Source of the DNA: Ustilago trichophora
Lineage: Eukaryota > Basidiomycota > Ustilaginomycetes > Ustilaginales > Ustilaginaceae
Assembly: GCA_900323505.1 (NCBI GenBank)
Contig: OOIN01000027.1
Coordinates: 558,001 to 622,000, forward strand
Direction of reading: 5' to 3'
Length of the DNA stretch: 64,000 nt
Both the position numbers and the translations under genes were made by a program. Below are positions 48,361 to 58,740 of the stretch, in pieces. The first letter of the stretch is position 1. Every line of letters starts with the position of its first letter. The notes below the pieces were generated by a model. It was not told the DNA's origin. It made no database searches and saw only the letters and a program-made list of their open reading frames with translations.

Positions 48361-49185
48361 TCAGGGTAAAGTGTATCCTCCATCGATGAGAGTATCGCTT
48401 CCAGTTTGGTAGGAAGAAGCGTCGCTGGCTAGATACAGAAACAGACCTTTGATCTCTTTTACATGACCCTGTCTATTGAGTACGGACATGCGGTAGGCTT
48501 CGTTGATGCAATTTGGGCTAGCGCCTAGTTTGGTGTTGAAGAATCCGGGGCTTACGATGTTGACTCTTGCGAAGTTTCGCCATTCTCTAGCGAGGGATTT
48601 GCCCAAGTGGGTTACGGCGGCTTTGGTGGAGTTGTAGACGGGTTGGTCTACGGGAACGTTTACGATGTGAGCTGACATGCTTGAGGTGATGATGAGGTTA
48701 CCTTTGGCCTGACGTTGGAAGATTTCACCGACGTATTTGGCGCAGTAGAAGACTCCGTCGACGTTGACTTGCATCTGACGTTTGTATTCTTCAACCGTCT
48801 GTTCGAGGATGGGTTTGGATATGGCCATACCGGCGTTGGCGATGAAGACGTCGATGCGTCCAAAATCGGCAATCACGGCATCGAGCGTAGAGCGCACTTG
48901 CGAGACTTGGGATACTTCACACTGGTACGCTTTGGCTCGGATGTTGTGCATCTCGGCCAGGTGTGAGGCTTTTTCAATGGCAATGGCGTTCGTGTTGTAC
49001 CAGAGACATACATCCGCACCTGCTTCAGCGACGGCTTCGACGGCAGCATAGCCGAGACCATCGCTGGCTCCAGTGACGACAACCACTTTACCCTTCATAC
49101 TGAGTTGCTCGAGTACGTTGGTGGGTGTAGAGGGAACAGGATTGGGCTGTCTGACTGCAGCGCAGTCTTCGACGGTCATTGACAT
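48361..49185 (-). CDS. Short-chain dehydrogenase/reductase (sorbose/mannitol reductase-like)
   Basis: A 274-residue classical SDR from the ATG at 49185. The frame extends 14 codons further upstream but without an ATG. Cofactor motif TGASDGLG at 38-45, IANAGM at 115-120, catalytic Ser near 168-171 (ITSSMSA), and Tyr184/Lys188 in VYNSTKAA; the protein ends DTLIDGGYTLP. A 30-residue extension precedes the Rossmann fold. The overall pattern resembles fungal NADP(H)-dependent polyol dehydrogenases such as L-xylulose, sorbose or mannitol reductases. The exact sugar cannot be told from sequence. It sits tail-to-tail with VPS60 and head-to-head with the Dabb gene. Confidence 0.85.
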   Translation of the reverse strand: MSMTVEDCAAVRQPNPVPSTPTNVLEQLSMKGKVVVVTGASDGLGYAAVEAVAEAGADVCLWYNTNAIAIEKASHLAEMHNIRAKAYQCEVSQVSQVRSTLDAVIADFGRIDVFIANAGMAISKPILEQTVEEYKRQMQVNVDGVFYCAKYVGEIFQRQAKGNLIITSSMSAHIVNVPVDQPVYNSTKAAVTHLGKSLAREWRNFARVNIVSPGFFNTKLGASPNCINEAYRMSVLNRQGHVKEIKGLFLYLASDASSYQTGSDTLIDGGYTLP

Positions 49186-49817
49186 CTTGGGTTGAGCAGG
49201 CTGAGGATGAGGTGTGAGGTTGTTCAAAGTGGCGATGCTGGAGGTTCGAAGGGAGGTATAGTTGGACAGAAGCTCGATCGTACTTATAACTCAATCTCGG
49301 TCCCAAAAAGCAGCCAGAAACAGAAGAGAGAGAGAGAGAGATTCCCGAAGCAGCCAAAACATTGTGATTGTCCTTTGAACCATCTCTGTCTGTGCGCTCA
49401 CGACGACATAGCTGAGTTGAGCTGCGAGACAAAGTGGTACGCCGGCGACCTAGATCCAAGCTTGACAAAGAGGCATTTCCCTTTTTTTGGGCAGCCTGGA
49501 ATCGGTGAATTCGGCGTCCATTTTCGCCGATCTGCGGAGCATCCCCACACTCCTACACTCCCACACAAACACTTTGTTGTACTGTACTGTACTAACTATG
49601 GTGGTCGACGTGGGCGATGGCAAGTGAATGTTAAGAGTTCTCTTTTCACAGCTTTTGCCAAACCCGAACACTGGCGCAAAATGACCGCGGTTCAAGTGCG
49701 AGACTTGGCTCGTGCTCAGCCTCCACCAGCAACTTTGGCATTTCCTCGTTTACATCTTTCCTTGCTGAGCCCCCACCCTACCAACTCCATCCATCCCATT
49801 CGCCCAAGTCGCCCAAA
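49186..49817. other. Shared upstream region of SDR and Dabb genes
   Basis: This 632-bp divergent spacer has a TATAA-like CTTATAAC at 49283-49290, an AG-rich run at 49325-49341 and GTACTGTACTGTAC at about 49576-49590. No coding sequence is seen. Confidence 0.5.
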
Positions 49818-50232
49818 ATGCCAATCATCCACATCGTCAGTCTCAAATACAAGGACGCCGTATCAACCTCGCAACGACAAGACCTCTTTAACCAGTTGAA
49901 CAACTTCCCCCACCAATGTCTGTACAACGATGGTAAACCGTACATCGTAGATTTCAAGAGTTCCACCCAAAACATCTCTCCAGAAGGCGCGGGAAAAGGT
50001 TTCCATCATACTTTCGTCTCGACTTTCCCAAGCAAAGATCATATGAAATGGTATTTGGAACACGATCGAGTGCATCTCGATTTCGTCGTGAGTTTCTCGA
50101 AATGTGGGCAACCAAGTGAGCTTTGGCACAAAACTAATTTTACGTCTTGTTCGTTTTTGGTTCGCGTATGTTGTAAAGGACAAGGTCAAACCGGCTCTCG
50201 ACGATCTGTACATCTACGACTTTGAGGCGTGA
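49818..50232 (+). CDS. Stress-responsive dimeric alpha/beta-barrel (Dabb) protein
   Basis: Two exons, 49818-50087 and 50179-50232, with a 91-bp intron (GTGAGT...AAAG) give 107 residues. The start MPIIHIVSLKYK and the middle KGFHHTFVSTFPSKDHMKWY, with HDRVH just after, are typical of Dabb domains, which form small dimeric barrels. The last exon encodes DKVKPALDDLYIYDFEA, completing the final strand. Family members include plant stress proteins and fungal small enzymes; the ligand or reaction here is unknown. Confidence 0.85.
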
Positions 50233-50366
50233 TGCTAACATCAAAGACCAAAGAGCACAATGCGCCAAAACCAAATGCCGTTCAATGGTTTCCAAGCACG
50301 CAACTTTGTGATACAGATATAATACATAAAAGCCATCTTGATCCCGTCCACCTGCTTGCTGTCGTC

Positions 50367-53153
50367 TTAGGACCGCGCACGAATCGACGAGCTGCCCGAA
50401 GAAACGCTTCGAGGCTGATTTTTTCGGCTCGAAGCTGAAGGTCTAGTCAGACCCTCCCTCGTATTGGTAGCGTTGGAAAGAGGACGTTTTGCACTGGCGC
50501 TTGCTTGCACAGCTGCAGCTGTCGCCACTGCTGTACTGCGACTGAGAGAAGCAGCTGTGGGACGAGTCACCGACGAAGCCGAACCAGACGCGATTCTTCT
50601 CGAGCTCAAAGCTGGAGTCTTTGAAGCGCCTGAAACGGATCGTGACTTTTGACCCTCGACAAGTTCTTGTTTTTCTCGTGTGGACAGGCGACGTCTCGAT
50701 TGTGCTGCTTCTAGAGACGGCGTCGGCTTTGTCTCTCTTGCGGAGAGCGAGGGCGAAGCTGCTTTAGAAGAAGAGGAGGAGGAGGAGGAGGAGGAGGAGG
50801 AAGATGATGTTGATGATGGCTCCTCTGACCGTGCTCGTTTTGAGGCTCGTGGGGATGCTTCGTCGACTGCTTTCTTGGCAGAAGAGGAATCCGAGATGCG
50901 ACGACTGCTCCTCTTTTGTGTGGTAGTGGTGGATTCGATCGCCTCCTCCTCAGCTTTTGCGGGTGATCCCTCTTCTTCTGCAGCTTTGCGCTTCCGACCC
51001 TCTGATTGCTGTACCTGCTCGCCTTTTCGCTCTTCGACAGCAACGTTGGCCTCATCCTTCGAGCTTCCCCCGGAAAGCCTGGACGAACGACGCGGTGCTG
51101 CCGCTGATACTGCATCTGACTTCTTCCCCACCTTCCCAGCCTTTCCTGTTCTGTTGCTGACGCCAAAGATCGCATCGAGCTCAGGATTGGTTCCTGCACC
51201 AAAGCTCATCGCATCCGCCTCTGCGGGCGTTTCCTCCTTCACCGAGCAGGACGCGTCCGCGCTCTCATTGGCAGTATCGGCCGTGCTCGTGAGCGAGGGT
51301 ATCTCGACGTCTTCAGCGACGACCGAGAGGCTGCCGAGCTCGGTTCGACGCTGCTGGTCTCGGGCGTGGATCTGGGCTACTTCGGCTTCATCGAGTCGTT
51401 TCAGAGATGTTACCGTGGAAGAAGTGGGTGCGGATTCGCGCTCGCGCTCGCGCTCGCTGCCAAGTTCGCGGACTTGCGCTTCGAGCAGCTGGCATCGTTG
51501 GGCTAGTTGGGCTCGTTCCTGTTCTGCCTCCTGCAAGGCGGTTTTGAGCGATTCCGCCTGCTGTTGTACCGCCTCGGATGCCGCAACCGTTACCGCGTCA
51601 CTTGGTGGTGAAGCACCGGACGCGGACGCTTGATCGAGCATTTCCCGTGCACGTCGTTCGGCCTCGGCAATCTTTTTCATCTCTTTCTCTTTCCTAGCCG
51701 CATTCTGTTCCGCCACCGCGACCTGTTTGACCAGCTGGGCGAGCTTCTTCTCCAACTCCACTTTCTCCCTCTGCCAATCCACCCGATGTGAAGCACCATT
51801 GTTGGACGATCCGCTCGATGCTGCGATCGCAGCAGCTGCCAGCGATCCAACGTGCGTGGGGCCATTCGTCTTGTTGAGCGAGAGACGGGCATCGTTTTGC
51901 AAATCTTGCTGGATGTCATGCTCGAGTTTGGACGACCATGCGTGCTCGCGTAGCTCGGCGGAGACACGTTGGGCTTGGGCGGCTTGGTGGACCGTTCGTT
52001 CGGTTCGAAGGTCGAGCAAGGACTGGACGTGGGAGCTGATGGCGGTAGAAGTGATCTCGAGTGCACGCAATGCTGGGTGTTGCGTTTTGGTCGAAGATCC
52101 AGAGACGAGTGCGCCGGTGGTTGTGGAACGGAGAGTGTCGTTGGCTGGGAAGAGGTCTCTTTGGAAGAGTGGTCGGTGACCCTCCAGCCATGCATCTGAA
52201 GAAGAAGATCGCTTGGATGCTGCCATCCCACTCAAACTGCTAGCTGAGGCTGACCGTGAGCCGCTAGCATCCCCGCTCGACTTGGATGCGGAAGTGGCAT
52301 CCCTCTTGGTGGCATCTTCCTCCTCTGCCTCGACCATATCCAGAAGCTCTTGGTCCGCACGGCGAGCTGCATTGATCGCCTCTGTGGCAAAGCGCTTCAG
52401 AGCCTGGTTATACTCTACGAGATGGGCACGTTTCTGCTCGAGTTCTTGCACCTGTTGTGCGTACAGCCCCGCAGCGCCGGTCTTGGAAGACAATGCAGTT
52501 GGCAAGGGATCAAATGCAGACGCGACAATCTGGAAGTCGGGCACTGCAGAACGGATGGCTGAGCTGGTCACTTCTCCAATACGAGCTCTGACACGAGCAA
52601 CGGATCGATCGTTAGCCGCCTTGTACTGCAGCGCTGAAGATTTGATCGCCTGAAGATCTCTACGCATGCGTCCCAACGCCTCCTTGGTAGCCCTGTGTGC
52701 GTTGCGCTCCGTCTCGAGCTGGGTGGTAAGGTGAGCGAGTTTGGCTTTCGACGCTTCGGACTTTCGCTCAAAGTCGGCAGATCGTTCGAATTCTTCCTTG
52801 TGGAAACGTTTTGTTCGTTCCAGAGATGCGGTCAGAGTGCGGTTTTTGGCGGTGAGAGCGGTGCGTACTTCGATATCCTCTTCTCGCTGGGCGATCATGG
52901 CATGAAGTGCATCGGAGAGGGCAGCGAGGGAGTCCGGTCGCATGCCAGCTACATTCAGTGGAGAGCGGAGGTAGCCGCGAGAGATGAGAGTGGCATTGAG
53001 TTGCTCGAAGGTGGGTCTAGTGGTGGTGTCAGTGTCGATTGAGATGTCGGCAGATAGGTCGGGGAGATGGTCGTAGGTGCCCGGTTGAGGCTCTTGTGCG
53101 GCTGGAACCGCCGAGACCCCAGCACCTGCCGAGGCTGGATCGAACTGAGCCAT
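50367..53153 (-). CDS. Coiled-coil protein with ADIP/Msd1-like N-terminus
   Basis: A 928-residue protein from the ATG at 53153. Residues 45-260 contain a short helical block (FEQLNATLISRGYLRSPLNV) and a long coiled coil (NRTLTASLERTKRFHKEEFE), resembling the Afadin/alpha-actinin-binding (ADIP, SSX2IP) family that includes fission-yeast Msd1 at spindle poles. A second coiled coil with Gln/Glu/Arg lies at about 455-580. The C-terminal third is basic and Ser-rich, with a serine run (poly-TCC/TCT codons) near 795-812 and repeated RRSSR/RRIS elements that look like phosphorylation sites. A spindle-pole or microtubule-anchoring role is inferred. It is divergent from CENP-A with a 409-bp shared upstream region. 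Confidence 0.55.
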   Translation of the reverse strand: MAQFDPASAGAGVSAVPAAQEPQPGTYDHLPDLSADISIDTDTTTRPTFEQLNATLISRGYLRSPLNVAGMRPDSLAALSDALHAMIAQREEDIEVRTALTAKNRTLTASLERTKRFHKEEFERSADFERKSEASKAKLAHLTTQLETERNAHRATKEALGRMRRDLQAIKSSALQYKAANDRSVARVRARIGEVTSSAIRSAVPDFQIVASAFDPLPTALSSKTGAAGLYAQQVQELEQKRAHLVEYNQALKRFATEAINAARRADQELLDMVEAEEEDATKRDATSASKSSGDASGSRSASASSLSGMAASKRSSSSDAWLEGHRPLFQRDLFPANDTLRSTTTGALVSGSSTKTQHPALRALEITSTAISSHVQSLLDLRTERTVHQAAQAQRVSAELREHAWSSKLEHDIQQDLQNDARLSLNKTNGPTHVGSLAAAAIAASSGSSNNGASHRVDWQREKVELEKKLAQLVKQVAVAEQNAARKEKEMKKIAEAERRAREMLDQASASGASPPSDAVTVAASEAVQQQAESLKTALQEAEQERAQLAQRCQLLEAQVRELGSERERERESAPTSSTVTSLKRLDEAEVAQIHARDQQRRTELGSLSVVAEDVEIPSLTSTADTANESADASCSVKEETPAEADAMSFGAGTNPELDAIFGVSNRTGKAGKVGKKSDAVSAAAPRRSSRLSGGSSKDEANVAVEERKGEQVQQSEGRKRKAAEEEGSPAKAEEEAIESTTTTQKRSSRRISDSSSAKKAVDEASPRASKRARSEEPSSTSSSSSSSSSSSSSSKAASPSLSARETKPTPSLEAAQSRRRLSTREKQELVEGQKSRSVSGASKTPALSSRRIASGSASSVTRPTAASLSRSTAVATAAAVQASASAKRPLSNATNTREGLTRPSASSRKNQPRSVSSGSSSIRARS

Positions 53154-53562
53154 TATAGAGGTTCAAATATTGATGATGGCGACAACGATGATGGTGGTAG
53201 TCAGATGCTTCCAATATGGTGGTTTCAGCGGACATGCATGTTTTACACTTTTGGCGTAAGAATGGAGAGAACAACACTCTCTCGCGACGCGTCAACTTTG
53301 CGTACAGTATCTCCAATTTTTTGGGTGGAGAATTATCCATCACACGTGACCATTTCACACACATTTTTGGCTGGAGCGATGCGAATCGGGAGATTTGGCT
53401 TTGGCTGCACGACGCGACCCTTTGCTTTCCAACACTGACACCACCTCGTCTTCAGAAACACTCCCACCATCATCGCATACCAATCCCATCCTATTCCGAC
53501 AATCTCCTTTGGCACTGGAGCGACTCAGCCGGATCTAATTTCATTGAAAGGCATTCATCGAA
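53154..53562. promoter_or_regulatory. Shared upstream region of ADIP-like and CENP-A genes
   Basis: This 409-bp divergent region contains an ACGCGT at 53287-53292 resembling the MCB (MluI cell-cycle box) that yeasts use for G1/S transcription, and GACGCG at 53415-53420. Co-regulation is an inference. Confidence 0.4.
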
Positions 53563-54386
53563 ATGGCGTCTCGCGGCAGGCCCAGTCTGGCCGACACATC
53601 CTATCCCGAATCGGCCACTTATGCAGAGACGACCTATGCAGAGACGTACGAGGAAGGATCATATGCCAGCTCATCCGAGGGAGGAGGATCTGCCATGCTC
53701 TCCCGACGAGCTCCATCAATTCAATCTGCCATGTCGAGGAGGAGGTTCGAAGAGTACTCTGTGACCGAGCCGAGTCTCAGTAAGTATCTTGTCTTTCAAC
53801 GCGCTCTTCCTCTCCAGGTTTCTGCGCGATAAGCTGCTCTCTTCAAGCTATTCAAAGTACTGACTGCTTCCACTGGTTGCACCATCTCTGCTACTGCTGT
53901 GACGGCCAAAACAGGTCATGTGGGACAGAAACGACGCTTTAAACCAGGCACGGTGGCCCTGCGAGAAATCCGCAAGTATCAGAAATCCACCGATCTGCTA
54001 CTGCGCAAACTGCCGTTTGCAAGACTGGTGCGCGAGATCGCAAACGACTTTGTCACCTCGTACGAGCACGGAGAGTACGGCTCCGGTCTACGATGGCAAT
54101 CTTCGGCCATCTTGGCACTGCAAGAGGCGACGGAAGCTTTCCTTGTGCATCTGTTTGAAGACGCGTACGTACCTAATCCCTTTACCCCTCCGCTTGGCAA
54201 GACTTTTTCTTTCTATCCCTTAGGTCGCATATACTGACACGATGAAACGACAATGTTGATGCCCCTTTTTTTTGGCGAAACAGTAATCTGTGCGCAATCC
54301 ACGGCAAGCGCGTGACACTCATGAAGAAGGATTTCCAGTTGGCCAGACGCCTACGTGGTCGATGGGACGGTTTGGGTGGATACTAA
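53563..54386 (+). CDS. CSE4: CENP-A (Cse4), centromeric histone H3 variant
   Basis: Three exons, 53563-53779, 53915-54164 and 54284-54386, with introns of 135 bp (GTAAGT...ACAG) and 119 bp (GTACGT...ACAG), give 189 residues. A non-H3 N-terminal tail (1-80; Tyr/Ser/Glu-rich, then RRR) precedes the histone fold: [10 protein letters not shown] at 83-92, [10 protein letters not shown] at 105-114, then [20 protein letters not shown] and [17 protein letters not shown], ending [13 protein letters not shown]. Trp133 in place of the H3 Phe, the [11 protein letters not shown] helix and a lengthened loop 1 (about residues 119-130) identify CENP-A rather than canonical H3. The protein replaces H3 at centromeric nucleosomes and founds the kinetochore. 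The three-exon structure is also unlike most neighbours. Confidence 0.95.
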
Positions 54387-54706
54387 AAACCCCCCATCCA
54401 CTTTCTAACCCCACTGCGTCTCGTCTTGTTAGCCCCTTCTTCCTGCGGATGGCACCAAATATACCTCAGAAAGCGATGCATTCAAACCACGCATCTCATC
54501 TCTTCTCGTCTTACCAAATTGTAAAATCTCTGTACACTATAGTCGCTCTCATTTGCACAGCAAAGGTTGTCTCTTTCTCGTCAAAAAAGCTGCAGGCGCA
54601 GTGTGGTGTTTTGTATAGTCATCAGGTAGATTGCGTGAAAGGGTAGGCCCCAGCGTATACATATGTAAGGATGAGATTGTCGACGAGAGCAGAGCCGATG
54701 AGACGT
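54387..54706. other. Convergent 3' spacer
   Basis: This 320-bp stretch lies between CENP-A and NUP53 stop codons. Nothing else is seen. Confidence 0.6.
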
Positions 54707-57124
54707 TTACCAGCCAAAAATGCCATCCGTGATACGACCGAGCATGCTCGTACCACCACCAGCGGCAGGTTTCTTGTCTGCCGCATTGGCGCCAGCTGCC
54801 GGTGTCGCTGGTTTGGGAGCGGTGGCACCGGAGCCAAACAATGAAGAAGCGGCCTTGAAAGGGGATCCGGCCAAACCACTCAAGTTGCTAGTCGAGGCGG
54901 AAGGCTTGAACGCAACGGAAGGATCGTTGATCACGGACAGGGGACGGCCGAAAGCGGGGTACGAGACATTGTTGTTGGTCGCGGTGTTGGCACCCGAAGA
55001 CGCACCAGGGTTGGAAGAAACCGTATGGTCGTTGCGGCTAGCATGAGCGCTAACACCTTGACCAAAGGCGATCGAGTGTCGGTTGTTGTGTGCTCCGCTG
55101 GTGGTGCTGTTCGCGAACTGGGAAGCGGTGGAGGTGTTGGATCGTGTGGCTGAAAGCGTGGCAGCCGAGTCGATGGAAGGAACGGCGATCGACTTGGAAG
55201 AGGCTTTGAATGTCTCTGCTGTTCGACTGGAGGGGAAGACGTCCATACGGAAGACGGCGTCGATGCCGTTGGTGAGGGCGACTTGGTGAAAGTTGTCGTC
55301 TTCCCATCGAACACCGACCATGCATGCACCAGCGACTACCTCGCCGTTGCGGCGGAGTGCGTGTAGCGCTTGGAAGGACTCGGCATATCGGATGCGGGTG
55401 CAGCACGAAAGGGGTGGTGAAGAGGGCTGTGCTGCGGCCTGTTCTTGAGCAGAACCGCTTCCAGTAAGGTCGATAGCTTCGATGAGCTCGACACCGCCAA
55501 TGCTGGCGAATAGCTCAAGGACAGCCTTTTCCATCCATGTTGGGTATCCATACACGAGCACGGTGCGCTGCGCAGAGCCGAGAGGAGAATTCTTCTCGGC
55601 AGATCCGTCGCCACGAGCAGACGGAGAGGCTCCGTCGACAGCACTGCCAGAAGAAGCTCCAAGCGAGGGCGACGTCCTTGGGAGGGCACTCGAAGGTGTG
55701 GAAAGCGCAGAGCGACCGGGAAGCAGCTGGTGTGTGGAGGCAGCGTCACTACCGGCAGAAGCGCGGAAGCTGTTCGAGTACACGTTGGAGCTTCCAGACG
55801 AAGGTCCTAGGAAAGAAGACTGAGCCGCGGCCGAAGCTTGATCTTCCAAACGCTCCTGTGGTGGCGCATCGTCGTCGTCCTCCTCCTCCTCCATTGCGCC
55901 GTGTGCGACGTTGAACGAAGTGGATGCTGCAGGAGGGGTCGAGTTGGAGCGGACAGATCGAGCAGGCGAGTCGATCGAAGTCTTTCGAGCAGGTGTAACA
56001 GATGCAGCAGCGGCAGAGGAGGCGGGAGCAGGAGTTGCCGACTGACGACCACCCCGAAGCCCACCAACACCAAAGATGCTCTCCTTACCTCCTCTCCAAG
56101 GCGTGCCCGGACCCACGGAGCCAGCTCGACTGAAGGAAGCCTCATCGCGCCTCTCGTTGAAGAAGCTCGAGCTGAATCGGCCAACCGGAGATGGCTGTCC
56201 CTTTGAGGAAGGTGTGCTTTCCTCCTTTCCGGACTTGGAAGCGGGTGTGCCGAAGGCGATGCTCGAATCGGCATCCTGGACTGCTTCGGGTGAAGTGGGC
56301 TCAGCTTGACGTGCGGGAAGCTTGTAAGGCTTTACGACTTTAGTGCGGCTGAGGTAGCCGGGGATGTAGCTCATGTTTTGGCTCTGTTGCTCCAAGTTGA
56401 ATCGCTGCTGATCGATGGCCTGCTGTTGCTGTTGATGCTGTTGTTGCTGCTGAAAGTGATGATGCTGCGATGACTGAGGTGTGCCGTGCTGTATCGGACC
56501 CTGCTGCTGCTGCTGCTGGACATTGTGCTGCTGCTGGAAGGGGCTGCCAAACGACTGATTTGGCTGCTGCGGCTGATTCGAGAAGGGTGCGGGAGAAGAC
56601 GAGTTGAAGCCAAAACCGCTTTGTCCGAACGAATTGGGCTGTGGTGGTTGTTGCTGTCCAAATTGCTGTTGCTGTTGTGGCTGCTGAGGCGGCTGCTGAG
56701 AAAAAGAAGAGGAAGATCCGAACATGCTGTTGTTTTGCGGTGTTCCGAGCAGATTCGTCTGAGGCTGCGTCGATTGAGCTGGTGTGCTGGTCGCATTGTT
56801 TCCGAAGAGCGAACCCGTGTTTTGCTGCTGTGGCTGCTGTGGCTGCTGCGCACCAGGAGTGCCAAAGAGCGGCTTTTGTCCGAACAGGCTCGATGACTGC
56901 GGAGTTCCCTGCTGCTGTTGTTGTTGTTGCGGCTGCTGCTGCTGCTGCTGCTGTGCGTTGTTCGAGGCAGCGTTGCCAAACGAGAATCCACCGGGCGTTG
57001 AGAGAGAGTTGTTGAAACCTCCTGTGTTGCTACCAAACGGAGTCGATGACTGCGGCTGCTGCTGTTGTTGCTGTTGCTGCCCAGCCTGCTGCGAGGTTGC
57101 CGCAGGATTCGAGAATGAAAACAT
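54707..57124 (-). CDS. NUP53: NUP53/NUP59 (Nup35-type) nucleoporin
   Basis: An 805-residue protein from the ATG at 57124. Residues 1-260 are Gln/Asn-rich with FG and FGxx repeats (SLFGQ, PLFGTP, MFGSS). A Ser-rich disordered region follows. The Nup35-type RRM (about 515-635) begins RTVLVYGYPTWMEKAVLELF and contains TRIRYAESFQALHALRRNG and MVGVRWEDD. The C-terminus, SMLGRITDGIFGW, is the short amphipathic membrane-binding end typical of Nup53. The protein links the inner ring (Nup170, Nic96) and Ndc1 to the pore membrane. The long CAG/CTG-rich poly-Gln tracts make the N-terminus unusually Gln-rich. Confidence 0.93.
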   Translation of the reverse strand: MFSFSNPAATSQQAGQQQQQQQQPQSSTPFGSNTGGFNNSLSTPGGFSFGNAASNNAQQQQQQQPQQQQQQQGTPQSSSLFGQKPLFGTPGAQQPQQPQQQNTGSLFGNNATSTPAQSTQPQTNLLGTPQNNSMFGSSSSFSQQPPQQPQQQQQFGQQQPPQPNSFGQSGFGFNSSSPAPFSNQPQQPNQSFGSPFQQQHNVQQQQQQGPIQHGTPQSSQHHHFQQQQQHQQQQQAIDQQRFNLEQQSQNMSYIPGYLSRTKVVKPYKLPARQAEPTSPEAVQDADSSIAFGTPASKSGKEESTPSSKGQPSPVGRFSSSFFNERRDEASFSRAGSVGPGTPWRGGKESIFGVGGLRGGRQSATPAPASSAAAASVTPARKTSIDSPARSVRSNSTPPAASTSFNVAHGAMEEEEDDDDAPPQERLEDQASAAAQSSFLGPSSGSSNVYSNSFRASAGSDAASTHQLLPGRSALSTPSSALPRTSPSLGASSGSAVDGASPSARGDGSAEKNSPLGSAQRTVLVYGYPTWMEKAVLELFASIGGVELIEAIDLTGSGSAQEQAAAQPSSPPLSCCTRIRYAESFQALHALRRNGEVVAGACMVGVRWEDDNFHQVALTNGIDAVFRMDVFPSSRTAETFKASSKSIAVPSIDSAATLSATRSNTSTASQFANSTTSGAHNNRHSIAFGQGVSAHASRNDHTVSSNPGASSGANTATNNNVSYPAFGRPLSVINDPSVAFKPSASTSNLSGLAGSPFKAASSLFGSGATAPKPATPAAGANAADKKPAAGGGTSMLGRITDGIFGW

Positions 57125-57543
57125 GGCTATGTCGTCACCACTTTAATGTGCTTCGTCCTCTGATGCGCCTTGAGATTCACAGTTTTAGATGCCTCGATGT
57201 CGTCGTCGAGAGTTGCAAGGTGGGAAGTGAGCGTGAACTGGATGATGATGCTGATGGCGAATGGATGTTGTTGTTCTTTCTTCTGTGTGTGTGTTGCAAC
57301 GCGCTCAGATGTCTAATTTTTCTGTTGACTTTATCGGCCGGAAGCTCTCCTCTTTTCGGCATTCGGCGAATTTCAGCCTCCACTCACTCAGCAAGGGTCC
57401 AGCCAAACGACGCACAGATGCATATCCAGCCACTCAAGAAGATTTGCCACTGTCGAATCCGTTGACAACAGCAAGCTCTGCCGACCATTCAGTCCTCCAC
57501 AAGCTCAATCACATTCGATCAGCTCTGAGTTCAGCATATCGAC
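57125..57543. other. Shared upstream region of NUP53 and TDA3-like genes
   Basis: This is a 419-bp divergent spacer. No coding sequence is supported. Confidence 0.55.
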
Positions 57544-58740
57544 ATGACAGCAGCAAGCCAACCTACTCGATCCATCGTCATCATCGGCGGTGGCATCGTC
57601 GGCTCCAGCATCGCCTACTACCTCTCTCGTGCTGCAGCAACTACAGCAGCTCGAGCTGCTACCAAGGTCACTCTCGTCGAAGCCTCTTCAGCACCAGCAC
57701 CCGGAGCCTCAGGCAAAGCAGGAGGCTTCCTCGCACTCGATTGGCACGGTGCTGCCACCGCGAGCTTGGCCGAACTCAGCTACAAATTACATCGAGAGCT
57801 CGCTGATCAGGATGGCGGACAAGAAAAGTGGGGTTATCGACAAGTAGAAACATGGCAGGTCAACGTCGACTCAAACCTCAAAGACAAACCCAGCAAGAAA
57901 TCCAAATCCGCCCATAGCTGGCTGGACAACGACATCGTTCGCTCGACTTCCATTATGGGTGGTGGAGGCTCTACAGCGCAAGTGCATCCCGGTCAGTTGA
58001 CCCAGCATCTCGTTGATGAATCTCGCAAAGCAGGCGTTGAGGTGCTCTTCAACTTGAGAGCTACTGGCTTGCGCTTCCATGATGATCGCAAGGTAGACGG
58101 CGTCGAGGTTCGAGATGCCAAGTCTGGCGAGACACGGATGATCGATGTCGATGATCTGGTCATTGCAGCTGGACCATGGACTGGATCGCTCATTGCCCAA
58201 CTGTTCCCGCGCACTCTGCTACCTGCGCATCTCAAATCTGCATCCTCCATCGATGGCTCTCGTGCTCATAGTGTGGTCATTCAGTCGCCTCCCGGCAAGC
58301 CACTGTCTGCCGACTGCCTCTTCACCGACATGGCCTATGGTCCCGACGGGTCGAAGGCAGGTGCACCCGAACTCTACTGTCGTCCCGATGGTACCGCCTA
58401 CGTTTGCGGTGGTTCCGACGACGTTCCTCTGCCCGACACCGCCGACGAAGTCGGATTTGACGAGAAGAAGGTGACAACACTCATCGAACAGAGTAAAGTT
58501 CTGTCTCCCTCGTCGCTCGATCTAGACGCAGGTGCAACACTACGTGCCAAACAGGCTTGCTATCTTCCGATCAGCAACAGGACAGGCAACCCGATCATTG
58601 GCGGCAAAGACGGAGTCTATGTAGCAGCGGGTCACTCGTGCTGGGGCATCACCAACTCGTTGGGTACCGGCAAGGTGATGTCTGAGCTGATCCTCGATGG
58701 TAAGGTCAAGAGTGCCAACATCCGCGGGTTGATGCCCTGA
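57544..58740 (+). CDS. TDA3-like FAD-dependent oxidoreductase (DAO family)
   Basis: A 398-residue protein. The dinucleotide fold is at the N-terminus: SIVIIGGGIVGSSIAYYLSR at about 10-29, then VTLVEASS. The GASGKAGGFLALDW segment is typical of the DadA/TDA3 subgroup. VIAAGPWTG and the C-terminal GHSCWGITNSLGTGKVMSEL complete the FAD site. It probably oxidises an amine or amino-acid-like compound. Yeast Tda3 is linked to endosome-Golgi retrograde transport and fungal relatives are of unknown substrate, so function is uncertain. The start is the only ATG near the fold. Confidence 0.85.
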   Translation: MTAASQPTRSIVIIGGGIVGSSIAYYLSRAAATTAARAATKVTLVEASSAPAPGASGKAGGFLALDWHGAATASLAELSYKLHRELADQDGGQEKWGYRQVETWQVNVDSNLKDKPSKKSKSAHSWLDNDIVRSTSIMGGGGSTAQVHPGQLTQHLVDESRKAGVEVLFNLRATGLRFHDDRKVDGVEVRDAKSGETRMIDVDDLVIAAGPWTGSLIAQLFPRTLLPAHLKSASSIDGSRAHSVVIQSPPGKPLSADCLFTDMAYGPDGSKAGAPELYCRPDGTAYVCGGSDDVPLPDTADEVGFDEKKVTTLIEQSKVLSPSSLDLDAGATLRAKQACYLPISNRTGNPIIGGKDGVYVAAGHSCWGITNSLGTGKVMSELILDGKVKSANIRGLMP

